DNA of 58,170 bases from Gemmatimonadaceae bacterium (GCA_030647905.1 JAUSJA010000037.1:76030-134199), one strand, 5' to 3'. Positions 37,201 through 47,589 are shown, counted from the stretch's first letter. Made by a program: numbers and translations. Notes: generated from the sequence alone by a model not told the origin.

Positions 37201-37976
37201 ATGACTACGCCCCGCTCGCTCTCCTCGACGAATCGCATCAGCTCCTCGACCTCCGGGAATCTCTCGAGATCCGACTCGGCACGCTGCATTGCCTGCGTGA
37301 GATTGAGGTCGGACCGGAAGAAGAGACGGTACGCGCGCTTCAGCTCGAGCACGACTTCCTCGGAGAATCCGTTGCGCTGCAGACCCACGCTGTTGAGGCC
37401 ATACAGTTTCACCGGATTCCCCACCGCCTTGAGGAACGGTGGAATGTCCTTCGACACGCGCGAGCAGCCTCCGATGAAGCTGTGGCGGCCGATGCGCACG
37501 AACTGGTGGACGGCGGACAATCCCGATATCGCCGCCTTGTCTTCGACGATCACATGACCGGCGAGCTGCACGCCGTTGGCGATGACCACGCCGTTACCGA
37601 TGTGGCAGTCGTGCGCAAGATGCACGTATGACATCAGCAGGCAATTGCTTCCCACGGTAGTCTTGAACGACTGCGACGTGCCGCGATTGATCGTCGAATA
37701 CTCGCGGATCACCGTGTGGTCGCCGACTTCGACCGTCGTCTCCTCGCCGGCGTATTTGAGATCCTGCGGCGGACCGCCGAGGATGCTCCCGATGCCGACC
37801 TTGACGCCGGTACCCAGCTTCACGTCGCGCTCGAGTGTCGCGCGCGGATGGATCTGACAGTCGTCCCCTACCTCGCAGCCGTCGCCGATGATCGCGAATG
37901 GACCCACCTCGACGCGCTCGCCGAGCTTCGCTCGCGACGATATGATCGCGGTGGGATGTACACCGCTGCACTTCAC
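37197..37976 (-). CDS. lpxA: acyl-ACP:UDP-N-acetylglucosamine O-acyltransferase
   Basis: First committed lipid A step, adding a 3-hydroxyacyl group. The 259-residue protein is a left-handed beta helix with hexapeptide repeats (about 5-180), including GVHPTAIISSRAKLGERV, REYSTINRGT, the catalytic-His segment YVHLAHDCHIGNGVVIANG and HQFVRIGRHSFIGG, and a C-terminal helical domain. Length is normal. It overlaps the lpxC-fabZ gene by ATGA. Confidence 0.96.
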   Translation of the reverse strand: MKCSGVHPTAIISSRAKLGERVEVGPFAIIGDGCEVGDDCQIHPRATLERDVKLGTGVKVGIGSILGGPPQDLKYAGEETTVEVGDHTVIREYSTINRGTSQSFKTTVGSNCLLMSYVHLAHDCHIGNGVVIANGVQLAGHVIVEDKAAISGLSAVHQFVRIGRHSFIGGCSRVSKDIPPFLKAVGNPVKLYGLNSVGLQRNGFSEEVVLELKRAYRLFFRSDLNLTQAMQRAESDLERFPEVEELMRFVEESERGVVI

Positions 37977-39292
37977 TTGTCGCGAACCATCGCCGCCATG
38001 TCCGCTTCGGCCACCACTTCGCCGTCCACCTTCGCCACGCCGCGCATCTTGCAGACCTTGCCGCGGATCTGCACGACGACGAGCTCGAAGAGGAGCTGGT
38101 CTCCCGGCCTCACGGGCTTCCGGAACTTGACGTTGTCGAGCGACATGAAGTAGGCGACTTTCGAATCCGATTGATTCTCGCCCAAGCCCATGAGGAGAAC
38201 GCCTCCGACCTGCGCCATCGCCTCGATGATGAGAACGCCGGGCATGATCGGATGCCCGGGAAAATGGCCCTGAAAGAACGGCTCGTTGATGGTCACGTTC
38301 TTGAGCCCGACGATCCTCTTGTTCTCCTCGATCTCGAGTATCCTGTCCACGAGAAGGAACGGATACCGGTGCGCGAGAACCTTCATGATGTCTTCGATTC
38401 CGTACACCATGCCTCTCCCGGCTGCTGTCCTGTTCGCTACGGGCGAGGAGCCATTCCCCGCCTGTACTTTTCCTGCCCGCATCAGCTCGCGGACCAGTGT
38501 CACCGTGCCACGGTGGCTTGGCCGCACGGCCACGATCCGCGCCTGGACGCGGGCGCCTGCCAACGCCAGATCCCCAACGCAGTCCATCGCCTTGTGCCTG
38601 ACGAATTCATCCGTCCAGCGCAGCGGCCCGCTCACGACTTCCGCGTCGTCCAGAACGACAGCATTCTCCAGCGACGCCCCCTTGATCAACCCACGCGCTC
38701 GCAGCCACTCGACCTCGCGCACGAATCCGAACGTGCGTGCCGGTGCCAGCTCCTTCGCGAACGATTCACAGGTCACGAGAAGACGGGTGGACTGCCTGCC
38801 GATACGCGGGTGCGGAAATTCTATCGTGACGTCGAGCTCAAGCCCGCTCGACGGATACGCTTCGTAGACCGACTCGCCGTCAATGATGCGCACGGGCTCG
38901 GTCAGCACCAGAATTTCCGGTTGGCCGTCCAGAGCCGCAAGTCCCGCGCTCTTGAGCGCGTCGAAAAACGGGCTGGCGCTGCCGTCGAGGATCGGTGGCT
39001 CGGGTCCATCCATCTCGATGAGAATGTCATCTATCCCGAGCGCGGCGACGGCGGCCAGCACATGCTCGACGGTGTGGACGGTGTTCGTCCCGCTTCCCAG
39101 CTGCGTCTGCCGCTCGGTCTCGCTCACCTGGTCAACCGTCGCGCGAATCGGCGCGGAACCGGGGAGATCCACCCTCAGCAGCGAGATTCCCTGTCCCGAT
39201 GTCGCAGGACGGAATGTCAGGCGGCACGCCTTTCCGAGGTGCAGGCCGGTTCCTTCCAGCGTCACCGGCTTCGCAACTGTCGTACGGCTCAT
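37973..39292 (-). CDS. lpxC-fabZ: bifunctional LpxC deacetylase / FabZ dehydratase
   Basis: Natural fusion of 439 residues. Residues 1 to about 290 are UDP-3-O-acyl-GlcNAc deacetylase LpxC ([28 protein letters not shown] with a zinc His, [17 protein letters not shown] with further zinc ligands). From about 300 it is (3R)-hydroxyacyl-ACP dehydratase FabZ ([38 protein letters not shown] with the catalytic His and Glu). The fusion links precursor commitment with fatty acid elongation and is typical of Bacteroidota, Chlorobiota and relatives. ATGA overlaps on both sides. Confidence 0.97.
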   Translation of the reverse strand: MSRTTVAKPVTLEGTGLHLGKACRLTFRPATSGQGISLLRVDLPGSAPIRATVDQVSETERQTQLGSGTNTVHTVEHVLAAVAALGIDDILIEMDGPEPPILDGSASPFFDALKSAGLAALDGQPEILVLTEPVRIIDGESVYEAYPSSGLELDVTIEFPHPRIGRQSTRLLVTCESFAKELAPARTFGFVREVEWLRARGLIKGASLENAVVLDDAEVVSGPLRWTDEFVRHKAMDCVGDLALAGARVQARIVAVRPSHRGTVTLVRELMRAGKVQAGNGSSPVANRTAAGRGMVYGIEDIMKVLAHRYPFLLVDRILEIEENKRIVGLKNVTINEPFFQGHFPGHPIMPGVLIIEAMAQVGGVLLMGLGENQSDSKVAYFMSLDNVKFRKPVRPGDQLLFELVVVQIRGKVCKMRGVAKVDGEVVAEADMAAMVRDK

Positions 39293-40365
39293 CCCGGGTC
39301 CCGCTCTTCCTGCTCGAGGATCCGCTCGATGCGCTTCATCATGCCGGCAATCCTGAACAGTGCCCCCGTTGCACGCAACGACTCACGATGCGGCCGCGCC
39401 GGATAGCCGGACCACACCTCACCTGCGGGCACGTTGCCGAACACGCCCGATTGCCCACCGATCCGCGCACCGGCTCCGATAGTGATGTGACCGCCGAGCC
39501 CGGCCTGCCCCGCGAGAACGACTCCGTCTCCGATCTGCGCCGAGCCCGAGATTCCCACCTGAGCCATTATCAGGCAAAGCTCGCCGACGCGGACGTTGTG
39601 TCCGATCTGCACGAGGTTGTCTATCCGCGTGCCGCACCCGATTACCGTGTCGTCGATGCTGCCGCGATCCACGGTCGTGTTGGCGCCAATCTCCACGTCG
39701 GAGCCGATGATACATCGGCCGACATGCGGGATCTTGCGATGCTCGCCTCCGGTAAAAACGTAGCCGAAGCCGTCGGAGCCGATACGGACGCCGGAATGAA
39801 GCACGACGCGGTCGCCCAGCTCAGCTCCCGAATAGAGAGTGACGTGTGGGAACAGCCGTGATGCGGATCCGACGGACACACCGTCTCCGACGACGCAGTG
39901 TGATCCGATCCACGCGCCATCACCGATCGTCGCTCCGTCACCGATTACCGCATACGCATCGAGAGTGACACCGGTGCCGATACGAGCGCCGCTCCCGATG
40001 CGCGCGGTGGGATGCACGCGAGGCGTCCGCTCCTCACTGGGATACAGCCGGGGGAGAAGCTCGAGCATGGCTGCCTGGGGCTTCTGAACGATTATGCGGG
40101 ACGGTATATCACCGGGCGATCCGGCAAGCTCCGGCGTCACGAGAATTACGCCGGCCGACGACGACGCCAGTGCAGGCGCGTAACGCGCGTCTCCGAGAAA
40201 GCTGAGCTGATTCCGCGCCGCCCTTCCAAGAGGCGCGACGCTGTCTACCTGTGTCTTCGGCTCGCCTTTCAGCTCGCCATGCACGATGTCCGCAATGGCC
40301 GCAGCGGTGAGAGTACGCACACGCTCACCGCTGACAGGACCGGATCCGGAATGTGCAGGTGTCAA
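39289..40365 (-). CDS. lpxD: UDP-3-O-acylglucosamine N-acyltransferase
   Basis: Adds the second 3-hydroxyacyl chain. The 358-residue protein has the N-terminal uridine-binding domain (about 15-115, VDSVAPLGRAARNQLSFLGD) and a left-handed beta helix of hexapeptide repeats, with FGYVFTGGEHRKIPHVGRCI, IGANTTVDRGSIDDTVIG and the catalytic-His segment IDNLVQIGHNVRVG. TTG start overlapping the skp stop (TTGA). It ends in a short helix-rich tail. Confidence 0.96.
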   Translation of the reverse strand: MTPAHSGSGPVSGERVRTLTAAAIADIVHGELKGEPKTQVDSVAPLGRAARNQLSFLGDARYAPALASSSAGVILVTPELAGSPGDIPSRIIVQKPQAAMLELLPRLYPSEERTPRVHPTARIGSGARIGTGVTLDAYAVIGDGATIGDGAWIGSHCVVGDGVSVGSASRLFPHVTLYSGAELGDRVVLHSGVRIGSDGFGYVFTGGEHRKIPHVGRCIIGSDVEIGANTTVDRGSIDDTVIGCGTRIDNLVQIGHNVRVGELCLIMAQVGISGSAQIGDGVVLAGQAGLGGHITIGAGARIGGQSGVFGNVPAGEVWSGYPARPHRESLRATGALFRIAGMMKRIERILEQEERDPG

Positions 40366-40958
40366 CGCTTGGGCGCGGTGACTCCAGCCGGCTTAGGCGT
40401 GACGGCACCCGTGGCTGCAGGCTTCGGCGCAGGCGCTGCCTTCACGCGCGCAAGGACCTTCTGCGTGAGGTCGAGATTCTTGTCGGCGGCGACAATGACG
40501 CTGGTCTGCGACGCGACGTCGAAGATCATCGCATAGCCATCCTCGGCGCGGATCTGCTCGATGACCTTCTGCAGATTCTCCATGATCGGCCGGATGAGCT
40601 CGGCCTGGCGCGTCTGCATCTGCTGATCGAGCTGGCGGGCGCGGTTCTGGTAATCCGCTTCCTTGTTCTGGATCACCTTGGCCCGCGAAATGCGCGTCGC
40701 GCTGTCGAGGCGTGCGGACTCCTTGTCGAAGTTCGCGGCCATCGTCTGGAGCGAGTCGCTCATCCGCTGAAGCTGCGCCTGATAAGCCGTGACCTCTCCC
40801 TTGAAGCGAGTCTCCGCTTCAGCGCGACCGGGCGCCTCGGCGAGGATCGCCGCCGAGTTGATGAAGGCTATCTTCGGTGCCGCCTGGGCCGATGCCGTTC
40901 CGGCCGCTGCTGCACCAACAATGAGTGCGAGCGAAGCCGCACGAATCAAACCACCCAT
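40362..40958 (-). CDS. skp: Skp/OmpH-like periplasmic chaperone
   Basis: A 198-residue protein with a signal peptide (hydrophobic core about residues 4-20, cleavage after TASAQA) and a long helical, Gln/Arg-rich coiled-coil body (AETRFKGEVTAYQAQLQRMSD, QNRARQLDQQMQTRQAELI), the Skp/OmpH layout. It escorts unfolded outer membrane proteins to BamA, its neighbour. The C-terminal 25 residues are Ala/Pro/Lys-rich and probably disordered. The ATG at 40958 is chosen because it starts the signal peptide; the longer frame runs into bamA. Confidence 0.9.
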   Translation of the reverse strand: MGGLIRAASLALIVGAAAAGTASAQAAPKIAFINSAAILAEAPGRAEAETRFKGEVTAYQAQLQRMSDSLQTMAANFDKESARLDSATRISRAKVIQNKEADYQNRARQLDQQMQTRQAELIRPIMENLQKVIEQIRAEDGYAMIFDVASQTSVIVAADKNLDLTQKVLARVKAAPAPKPAATGAVTPKPAGVTAPKR

Positions 40959-40971
40959 GAATACTCCAGTG

Positions 40972-43395
40972 TTAGAAGAACTGTCCAAGTTTGAAATGAA
41001 ATTTCCAGCCAGGCGCCGGACGGCCGGTCGCATCCAGTCGGTCCAGACCATACCCTAGATCAATACCGATTGGTCCGAGCGGGCTGACGATCGCCGCACC
41101 GAATCCGAAAGAACGAAACAACCGCGTGGGATCGAACTGGCGCGGGCGGTCCCACACGTTGCCGCCCTCGAAGAATGTATTCAGATACAGCGCCTGATTC
41201 ACGCGAAGGCCGAACTCGCCGGTTCCGGTGAAAAAGGCGTTACCGAACGACTGACGCTGTACTCCGCCGCCGCCTTCCGCGAACTGGTTGAATCCGGAAG
41301 GCGTGATCGAGAACTCCTCATAGCCGCGCAGCTGCTCGCCGTATTGAGTGCCGCCGAGAGCGAACGACTGGCTATAGAAGAACGGGCCAGGATCACCGAA
41401 CAGCGCACCGGCGCGGGCGGTCAGTCCGAGCACGAACGTCATCGGGGCCGAGCCCAGCGCGGCGACGCCGATGCCGCCAATGGGCGCGTAACCCTTGAGC
41501 TCGGTGGTGTACCGCTGGAACGACGCCGTGCCTCCAAGCGGCCCTCCGTTGAACTGCGCGTTGAACGTCTGCGATCCGCCCTCTGCCGCGAACGGCAGAC
41601 CCAGCCGCGTATCGTGCGACGCGGTGAATCCGACAGTGGAACGGAAGCAGTTGTCACAACGGTTGTCCACCGTGCTCAACAATCCTTCTCCGCCGTACGA
41701 CACGCCCTCGCCACCATAAGACACAAGGATGCGGCTATAAAGCGAATTGGGCACCGGGAAACCGACCTGCACCTGCGCGCCGGTGCGGACCGTGCGGCCA
41801 AGATCGGCGATCGTGTACCGCGACGCCGTATGATACGCTGTCAGGCTGCCCGAGATCCGCGTCTGATTGATGTTGGGATCCGTGTACGTCGTGTTGAAGT
41901 CATTGATGTAGCGGCCGAACTGGTACTGAAGCTGCGCGCGCTTGCAGCGACCGAGCAGGTTGGGCTGGTCGAGCCCGACGAAACCGCCGATACCCGTTCC
42001 CTGGCCAGTGGAGGCTCCAAAGTTCACGTTACCTGTACGCTTCTCTTTCACGCGGAAGATGATGTCCACGTCTCCCTGGTCTCCGACCGGACGGGTCTCC
42101 GGCGCCGGCATCGGCGACTCGAAGAAATTCAGGTTGGAGATGTTCTGATAGCTGCGCAGCAGATAGTTGCGGTTGAACACCTGCCCCGGCGCAAGAACCA
42201 CCTGCTCGCGAATGCACGACTCGTAGGTGAAGTCGTTGCCCTCGATGTCAATGCGATTCACGATGGCGGGGCTCGCCTCGTCTATCTCCCAGCGGAGATT
42301 GACGACGCGGACGGAATCGCCTCCCGGCTGACGCTCGACGACGGGCCGGATGCGCGCATAGATGTAGCCTTCGTCATTGTAGGCGTCGCGAAGCTTCTGC
42401 TCCGCCGCCTCCCACTTGCCGGCGTCGAACGTGTTGGCCGGATTGTGATACGTTCTGCGGATGATTCCCGCCGCTCGCTGGGTCAGCGTCTGCGCGTCCC
42501 CCGCGAACGGATAGTACTGCTGGATCTCGGCGCTCGAGAAGCGTTTGTTGCCGAGCACCTCGAACGTTCCGATCCTGTATCGCGGTCCCTCGCTCACTTC
42601 GAGGTCAATCACCGCCTTGCCCGCCTCGCGATCGATGATCAACGAATCGCTGAGTATGCGGAAGTCTATGAAGCCGCGGCTCGAGTAAAGCTGCGGAATG
42701 CGCTCGGCGAGATCGGTAGCGTACTTCGAGTCGTCGAATTCCCCCTTCCGGAACCAGAAGAATCCTTCCGGCTTCGACTGCATCGCCGCGGCGATATCGG
42801 CCGCCGAAACGCCACGGTTGCCAGTCACGCTGAGCCCGGAAACAGCGAGACGCCTGCCCTCCTCGACCGTGAACGCAATGCGGACATTGCTGTCGGACTC
42901 GCGAACGGTGTCCACGTGGACGCGCGCCAGATAGTAACCCTTCGACTCGTACAGCGAATCCGCGCGCTCGACGGCGAGCGCGAGCGCGGAAGGATCGAGC
43001 GGCTTGCCAGTAACAAGCGTCAGCCGATCGCGAACATCCTTTGCCGAGACTCGCTCGGCGCCCTTCACCGTGTACGCGCGAAGTACCGGCCGCTCGCGCA
43101 CGCTGATCGTGAGCGTGGTGCGGGGCGTCACCGGCGGAACGGAGCAGAGAACCTGGATGTCCTCGAACTGGCTGGTGGCGAAAAGTGCCTTGATGGCACG
43201 CTGGACGTCGCGGTAATTGAGCGTCGTGCGCGCGGAAATGCCCGCACCCGAGCGGACCGTCGCGTCGGTCACCCGCGAGTTGCCGGTAACGACGATCGTG
43301 TCAGGGGTCGTGCAGGCTCCGGGGGCGTTGTCCTGGGCCAAAACGGGAGACCCTGCCGCCATCAGAGCCAGCAGGGTGACAACATGCTTTTGCAT
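40972..43395 (-). CDS. bamA: outer membrane protein assembly factor BamA
   Basis: Inserts beta-barrel proteins into the outer membrane. The 807-residue protein has a signal peptide (cleavage near PVLAQ), five POTRA domains (about 30-430; for example RPVLRAYTVKGAERVSAKDV and FEVLGNKRFSSAEIQQYYPF) and a 16-strand barrel ending GWKFHFKLGQFF, with the terminal aromatic. The barrel has an uncommon pair of cysteines (RCDNC). An ATG five codons upstream (43410) is an alternative start. A TACAAT box lies about 28 bases upstream of the start on the - strand, but no good -35 is paired with it. Confidence 0.96.
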   Translation of the reverse strand: MQKHVVTLLALMAAGSPVLAQDNAPGACTTPDTIVVTGNSRVTDATVRSGAGISARTTLNYRDVQRAIKALFATSQFEDIQVLCSVPPVTPRTTLTISVRERPVLRAYTVKGAERVSAKDVRDRLTLVTGKPLDPSALALAVERADSLYESKGYYLARVHVDTVRESDSNVRIAFTVEEGRRLAVSGLSVTGNRGVSAADIAAAMQSKPEGFFWFRKGEFDDSKYATDLAERIPQLYSSRGFIDFRILSDSLIIDREAGKAVIDLEVSEGPRYRIGTFEVLGNKRFSSAEIQQYYPFAGDAQTLTQRAAGIIRRTYHNPANTFDAGKWEAAEQKLRDAYNDEGYIYARIRPVVERQPGGDSVRVVNLRWEIDEASPAIVNRIDIEGNDFTYESCIREQVVLAPGQVFNRNYLLRSYQNISNLNFFESPMPAPETRPVGDQGDVDIIFRVKEKRTGNVNFGASTGQGTGIGGFVGLDQPNLLGRCKRAQLQYQFGRYINDFNTTYTDPNINQTRISGSLTAYHTASRYTIADLGRTVRTGAQVQVGFPVPNSLYSRILVSYGGEGVSYGGEGLLSTVDNRCDNCFRSTVGFTASHDTRLGLPFAAEGGSQTFNAQFNGGPLGGTASFQRYTTELKGYAPIGGIGVAALGSAPMTFVLGLTARAGALFGDPGPFFYSQSFALGGTQYGEQLRGYEEFSITPSGFNQFAEGGGGVQRQSFGNAFFTGTGEFGLRVNQALYLNTFFEGGNVWDRPRQFDPTRLFRSFGFGAAIVSPLGPIGIDLGYGLDRLDATGRPAPGWKFHFKLGQFF

Positions 43396-43465
43396 CGTTG
43401 AAATATACACGTATCGGGATTGTAGGGTCCTGCTGCGCCGCGCACTTCCCGATTAGACAACGGGA

Positions 43466-43523
43466 CCGCGAAAGACGTTGCCAGGCAACTCTCTCGCGGC
43501 CCCGGAACCCGGCCAGGCCGGGT
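43466..43523 (-). terminator. two adjacent hairpins between clpC and bamA
   Basis: Directly after the clpC stop is a perfect stem ACCCGGCC / GGCCGGGT (43507-43523) with one base between the arms. Next to it, 43466-43499 forms a long stem CCGCGAAAGA / TCTCTCGCGG (one mismatch) continued by GTTGCC / GGCAAC. Neither is followed by a T-run in the - direction. They could end clpC transcription, or be part of the bamA leader. Confidence 0.5.
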
Positions 43524-46025
43524 CTACTGCGCCTGCGTCGTGCTCGTCAGGACGCGAAAATCCAGCTTCTCCCCGTCGCTCGAGATGTCCACCTCGACCT
43601 CGTCGCCCTTGGCGAACTCGCCAAGCAGGATCTTCTCGGAAAGCGGATCCTCGATGTAACGCTGGATCGCTCTCTTCAGCGGGCGCGCGCCGAATTTCTC
43701 GTCGTACCCCTGCTTCACGAGGAACCTCGCCCCCGGCTCGGTGAGCTTGAGCGTGAGTTCCTCGTCGCTGAGACGCTTCTGGACTGCCTGCATCAGGATG
43801 CCCACGATCTGTCCGATGTGCTCCTCCGACAGCGGATGGAACACGATCACCTCGTCGAGGCGATTCAGGAACTCGGGATTGAAGACGTGCGTCATCTCCT
43901 CCTTCACCTTCTCGGCGATCCGCTCGAAGCTGCTGCGGCCGTCGGGGGTGGCGAAGCCCATGTTCCGTCCCTTCGTGATGTCACGCGCGCCGACGTTCGA
44001 CGTCATGATCACCACGGTGTTCTTGAAGTCGATCACTCTGCCGTAGTTGTCGGTGAGGTGGCCTTCATCGAGCACCTGGAGCAGGATGTTGAAGACGTCG
44101 GGGTGCGCCTTCTCGATCTCGTCGAGCAGCACTACGCTGTACGGCTTGCGCCGCACCGCCTTGGTGAGCGTGCCCGAATCCTCGTAGCCGACGTAGCCCG
44201 GAGGCGCGCCGATGAGGCGGGACACGGAGAATTTCTCCATGTACTCGCTCATGTCCACGCGGATGAGCGCGGCGGGATCGGCGAAAAGGAACTTGGCCAG
44301 CGCCCGGGCGAGCTCTGTCTTTCCGACGCCAGTTGGCCCGGAGAAGATGAACGAGCCGATGGGACGGTTCGGATCCTTGAGACCAGCCCTGCTGCGGCGG
44401 ATGGAGCGCGACAGTGCCTTGATCGCCTCATCCTGGGCGACGACCGACGCGTGCAGCTCATCTTCCATGCGGAGCAGGCGTGCCGTCTCCGCTTCCTGCA
44501 GGCGCATGACCGGAATGCCCGTCCACCGGCTGACGATGAACGAGACTTCTTGCTCGCCGAGCACGGGCCGATGCGACTGGCGGTGCTTCTCCCAGTCCTC
44601 GTGCTTCCGCCTGATGTCGCCCTGCAGCTCACGCTCCTTGTCGCGCAGAGACGCCGCGCGCTCGAAGTTCTGGTCGCGAACCGCGGATTCCTTTTCCGTG
44701 TTCACGCCCTCGAGCTGCGTCTTGAGCGCGGCGACTTCCGGCGATGGCGCCTGCGTCGCGAGACGGGCGCGTGCGCCGGCCTCGTCTATCACGTCGATCG
44801 CCTTGTCCGGAAGGAACCGGTCGGTGATGTAGCGCTCCGACATCTTCGCCGCTGCCTGCAGCGTCGTGTCGGGAATCGTCACCTTGTGGTGCTCCTCGTA
44901 TTTCCCGCGAAGACCCTTCAGGATCTCGACTGTCTCGTCTACCGAAGGCGGCTCGACGATGACAGTCTGGAAGCGCCGCTCGAGAGCACCGTCCTTCTCG
45001 ATGTACTTGCGGTACTCATTCAGCGTGGACGCACCGACGCACTGGAGCTCGCCACGCGCGAGCGCCGGCTTGAGCATGTTGCTGGCGTCGATCGCGCCTT
45101 CGGCGGCACCGGCTCCGACGAGCGTGTGCAGCTCGTCTATGAACAGGATGACGTTCTTGTTCTGGGCGATCTCGTTCATCACCGCCTTGAGCCGCTCCTC
45201 GAACTGGCCGCGATACTTCGTTCCGGCGATGACGGCCGCCATGTCGAGCGACAGGACGCGGTGCTCGCGAAGGCTGTCAGGGCATTCGTCATTGGCGATG
45301 AGCTGGGCGAGGCCTTCGACGATCGCCGTCTTGCCAACCCCGGGCTCACCGATGAGCACGGGATTGTTCTTCTTGCGGCGCGTGAGAATCTCCATCACGC
45401 GCTCGATCTCCTTCGCGCGGCCGATCGTTGGATCGAGCTGCGACTCCGCGGCGAGCTGAGTGAGGTCGCGGCAGAAGTGATCGAGCGCGGGCGTCTTCGA
45501 TTTCTTCTCGCCCTTGCCGGCGGAAGCAGGCGCGGCCGAAGATCCGCCAGCAGGGGCTGCGGCCGTGCCACTCTGCGGCATGTCGGTGCCGAGCAGGCGC
45601 AGCGTCTCGGCGCGCGCGGCGTCGAGATTGATGCCGGCGTCCGTCAGGACCTGAGCGGCAATTCCCTTCTCCTCTCTCAGGAGGCCAAGAAGCAGATGCT
45701 CCGTCCCGACATAGTTGTGAGTCAGGTCGCGGGCCTCGGCCATCGCGAGCTCGAGAACTTTCTTCGCTCTGGACGTATACGGGAGATCGGGACCGGTGGC
45801 GGCGGCCGCCTTGCCCTTCTTGACTGTGTCCTCGATTTTCTGCTGGATCTCGTCGAGGTCCACGCTGAGGTTCTGGAGAACTGCAGCGGCGACTCCCTCT
45901 CCCTCGCGTATCAGTCCGAGCAGGATATGCTCCGTGCCGACGTATTCGTGACGAAGCCGCTCGGCTTCCTCTCGCGCCATCGCGAGAACCTTTCGAACAC
46001 GTTCGGTGAAGTTGTAGCCGTTCAT
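43524..46025 (-). CDS. clpC: ATP-dependent Clp protease ATP-binding subunit ClpC
   Basis: Hsp100 unfoldase that feeds ClpP. The 833-residue protein has two N-terminal Clp repeats (about 5-145, [17 protein letters not shown] and [17 protein letters not shown]), AAA-1 with Walker [14 protein letters not shown], a ClpB/C middle coil with an UVR-like [13 protein letters not shown], and AAA-2 with [15 protein letters not shown]. An MGF tripeptide ([12 protein letters not shown]) occupies the place of the VGF ClpP-binding loop. It is encoded downstream of mcsA-mcsB, as in Firmicutes, which favours ClpC over ClpA. Confidence 0.95.
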   Translation of the reverse strand: MNGYNFTERVRKVLAMAREEAERLRHEYVGTEHILLGLIREGEGVAAAVLQNLSVDLDEIQQKIEDTVKKGKAAAATGPDLPYTSRAKKVLELAMAEARDLTHNYVGTEHLLLGLLREEKGIAAQVLTDAGINLDAARAETLRLLGTDMPQSGTAAAPAGGSSAAPASAGKGEKKSKTPALDHFCRDLTQLAAESQLDPTIGRAKEIERVMEILTRRKKNNPVLIGEPGVGKTAIVEGLAQLIANDECPDSLREHRVLSLDMAAVIAGTKYRGQFEERLKAVMNEIAQNKNVILFIDELHTLVGAGAAEGAIDASNMLKPALARGELQCVGASTLNEYRKYIEKDGALERRFQTVIVEPPSVDETVEILKGLRGKYEEHHKVTIPDTTLQAAAKMSERYITDRFLPDKAIDVIDEAGARARLATQAPSPEVAALKTQLEGVNTEKESAVRDQNFERAASLRDKERELQGDIRRKHEDWEKHRQSHRPVLGEQEVSFIVSRWTGIPVMRLQEAETARLLRMEDELHASVVAQDEAIKALSRSIRRSRAGLKDPNRPIGSFIFSGPTGVGKTELARALAKFLFADPAALIRVDMSEYMEKFSVSRLIGAPPGYVGYEDSGTLTKAVRRKPYSVVLLDEIEKAHPDVFNILLQVLDEGHLTDNYGRVIDFKNTVVIMTSNVGARDITKGRNMGFATPDGRSSFERIAEKVKEEMTHVFNPEFLNRLDEVIVFHPLSEEHIGQIVGILMQAVQKRLSDEELTLKLTEPGARFLVKQGYDEKFGARPLKRAIQRYIEDPLSEKILLGEFAKGDEVEVDISSDGEKLDFRVLTSTTQAQ

Positions 46026-47107
46026 CGTGTAGACCCCGTATCATCAGCGAGAATTCGCCGCACGTACTTCGCGCGCGCGAGATTCTCTTCGCTCGTCGTC
46101 AGCTGGCGACCTTCGGCATGCGCCAAATGTGCCGACTGACTGAATATCAGGAGCTTGTTGAGGGTATATACACTCAGATCGGTAATCAGTTTCAGACCAA
46201 CCGCGAGACGAACGCTGCTGAGATAGCTCATCACCTCGTCGAAAGTGAGGCTTCTCGCGTAACGAAGCGTTCCGTACGCTCGCCAGAGCTTGTCTTCGAT
46301 AATATAACCGGCATCCCGAAGCAATACCTTTCTTGCTTCTTCCTCGCGCTCGATGACGTGGGTTACCACTCGCGTCAGGTAATCCAGCAGCTCCCCTTCG
46401 CTGCGTCCGAGCGTCGTCTGGTTCGAGATCTGGAAGAAATTCCCGACGACTTCGCTTCCCTCTCCGTACAATCCCCTGTACGTGAGCCCCACCTGCTGAA
46501 GGCCGGCAAGAACCTTTGCGATCTCCTTCGTGAGCACGAGACCGGGAAGATGGATGAGCACCGATGCCCGGAGGCCGGTGCCGGCGTTCGTCGGGCAGGC
46601 GGTGAGAAAGCCGAACTCGTTGTGGAACGCGTACGGAACCCGGTCTCCAAGCTCGGAGTCGAGGGCATACACGGCGTTGAAGGCATCCGCTATCCGCAGC
46701 CCCGACTCGAGCGCCTGAACGCGCAGGTGGTCCTCCTCGTTGATCATCACGCTCGTCGCGCGCGTGAGAAATACGGCGGATCCGCTCCGGACGGGACGCT
46801 GGGCGTCAAGACCGGCCAGCTCACGACTGACGAGATGACGCTCATGGAGAAGAAGGCGATCCTCGGCGGGCATCTCGTCCACGCGCAGCATCACGCCATG
46901 ATGAAGCTCGCGCATGCCTGAAATGGCCTGCTGAACCTGCGACAGGATACGAAGACGCTCCCCGTCGCGGGCTCTGCCGGCGAACGCGTAGCCCTCGAGA
47001 TTCCGCGCGAGCCGGATGCGCGTGGATATCACGATGTCGGGATAGTCGCCGGACGCGTCCAGCCATCCCACCCCGCCGTCTGGCAGCAACGAGAGATCGA
47101 GCATCAC
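46022..47107 (-). CDS. mcsB: protein arginine kinase McsB
   Basis: Phosphagen-kinase-like enzyme that phosphorylates arginines in proteins and thereby tags them for ClpCP. The 361-residue protein has VISTRIRLARNLEGYAF, NEEDHLRVQALESGL, the active-site segment FGFLTACPTNAGTGLRASV with the catalytic Cys, and GLYGEGSEVVGNFFQISN followed by QTTLG. It lacks the creatine-kinase N domain, as McsB does. The GTG at 47107 overlaps the mcsA stop; the next codon is ATG and could serve equally. Confidence 0.95.
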   Translation of the reverse strand: MMLDLSLLPDGGVGWLDASGDYPDIVISTRIRLARNLEGYAFAGRARDGERLRILSQVQQAISGMRELHHGVMLRVDEMPAEDRLLLHERHLVSRELAGLDAQRPVRSGSAVFLTRATSVMINEEDHLRVQALESGLRIADAFNAVYALDSELGDRVPYAFHNEFGFLTACPTNAGTGLRASVLIHLPGLVLTKEIAKVLAGLQQVGLTYRGLYGEGSEVVGNFFQISNQTTLGRSEGELLDYLTRVVTHVIEREEEARKVLLRDAGYIIEDKLWRAYGTLRYARSLTFDEVMSYLSSVRLAVGLKLITDLSVYTLNKLLIFSQSAHLAHAEGRQLTTSEENLARAKYVRRILADDTGSTR

Positions 47108-47589
47108 TCCATCCCTCTCAGCCGGTCGCGGATGTCCGCGGCAAGCTCGAACTGCTCGGCTTCTACGGCGCGCCTGAGTCGGTCGCGCAGCTCATTGGCG
47201 GTGCCGCCGTCGGGCACCAGCGCAGAAGCAGGGGACTCGTAGCGGCGCCCCATGTGCTGCGAGCTACCGTGTACTCGCCGAAGCAGATCGCGCATGCTCT
47301 TCTCGAATGCGTCGTAGCAGTGCGCACAGCCGAGGCGGCCGGTGGATCTGAAGTCGCGGAAGGTAGAGCTGCAGAACGCGCAGCGGGCGGCGTCTCCCTG
47401 GGTCGCCTGCATCGCGTGGTGAACACTCTGCAGGAAGTCGGAGACCTGCGGCTTCGGCGCGCCGGCGGTCGTCTCCACGCCGCGCTCCGCGGCGCAGCGC
47501 TCGCAGAGATGCAGCAGGCGTACGCCCGTGCCCTCAATCTGGGTCAACTGAATGACCGCGTCGCCTTCCTTGCACACATCACAGACCAT
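47104..47589 (-). CDS. mcsA: McsA-like zinc-finger activator of McsB
   Basis: A 161-residue protein with four CxxC pairs (Cys3/6, Cys29/32, Cys70/73, Cys88/91), consistent with two zinc sites, and a C-terminal UVR motif (LRRAVEAEQFELAADIRDRL). McsA stimulates McsB kinase activity and senses stress through its zinc sites in Firmicutes. It overlaps mcsB by four bases. The gap upstream (56 bases to lolD) has no CtsR gene and no clear CtsR heptad repeat. Confidence 0.93.
   Translation of the reverse strand: MVCDVCKEGDAVIQLTQIEGTGVRLLHLCERCAAERGVETTAGAPKPQVSDFLQSVHHAMQATQGDAARCAFCSSTFRDFRSTGRLGCAHCYDAFEKSMRDLLRRVHGSSQHMGRRYESPASALVPDGGTANELRDRLRRAVEAEQFELAADIRDRLRGME

Noticed and set aside
41344-43401. 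A 685-codon open frame on + opposite bamA
   Set aside because: Antisense shadow of bamA with low-complexity, highly charged composition and no homology signature.
43398-46139. A 913-codon open frame on + opposite clpC
   Set aside because: Shadow of clpC: GC-rich coding DNA keeps antisense frames open. The product is Arg/Leu-rich with no recognisable domain, while the - strand encodes full ClpC.
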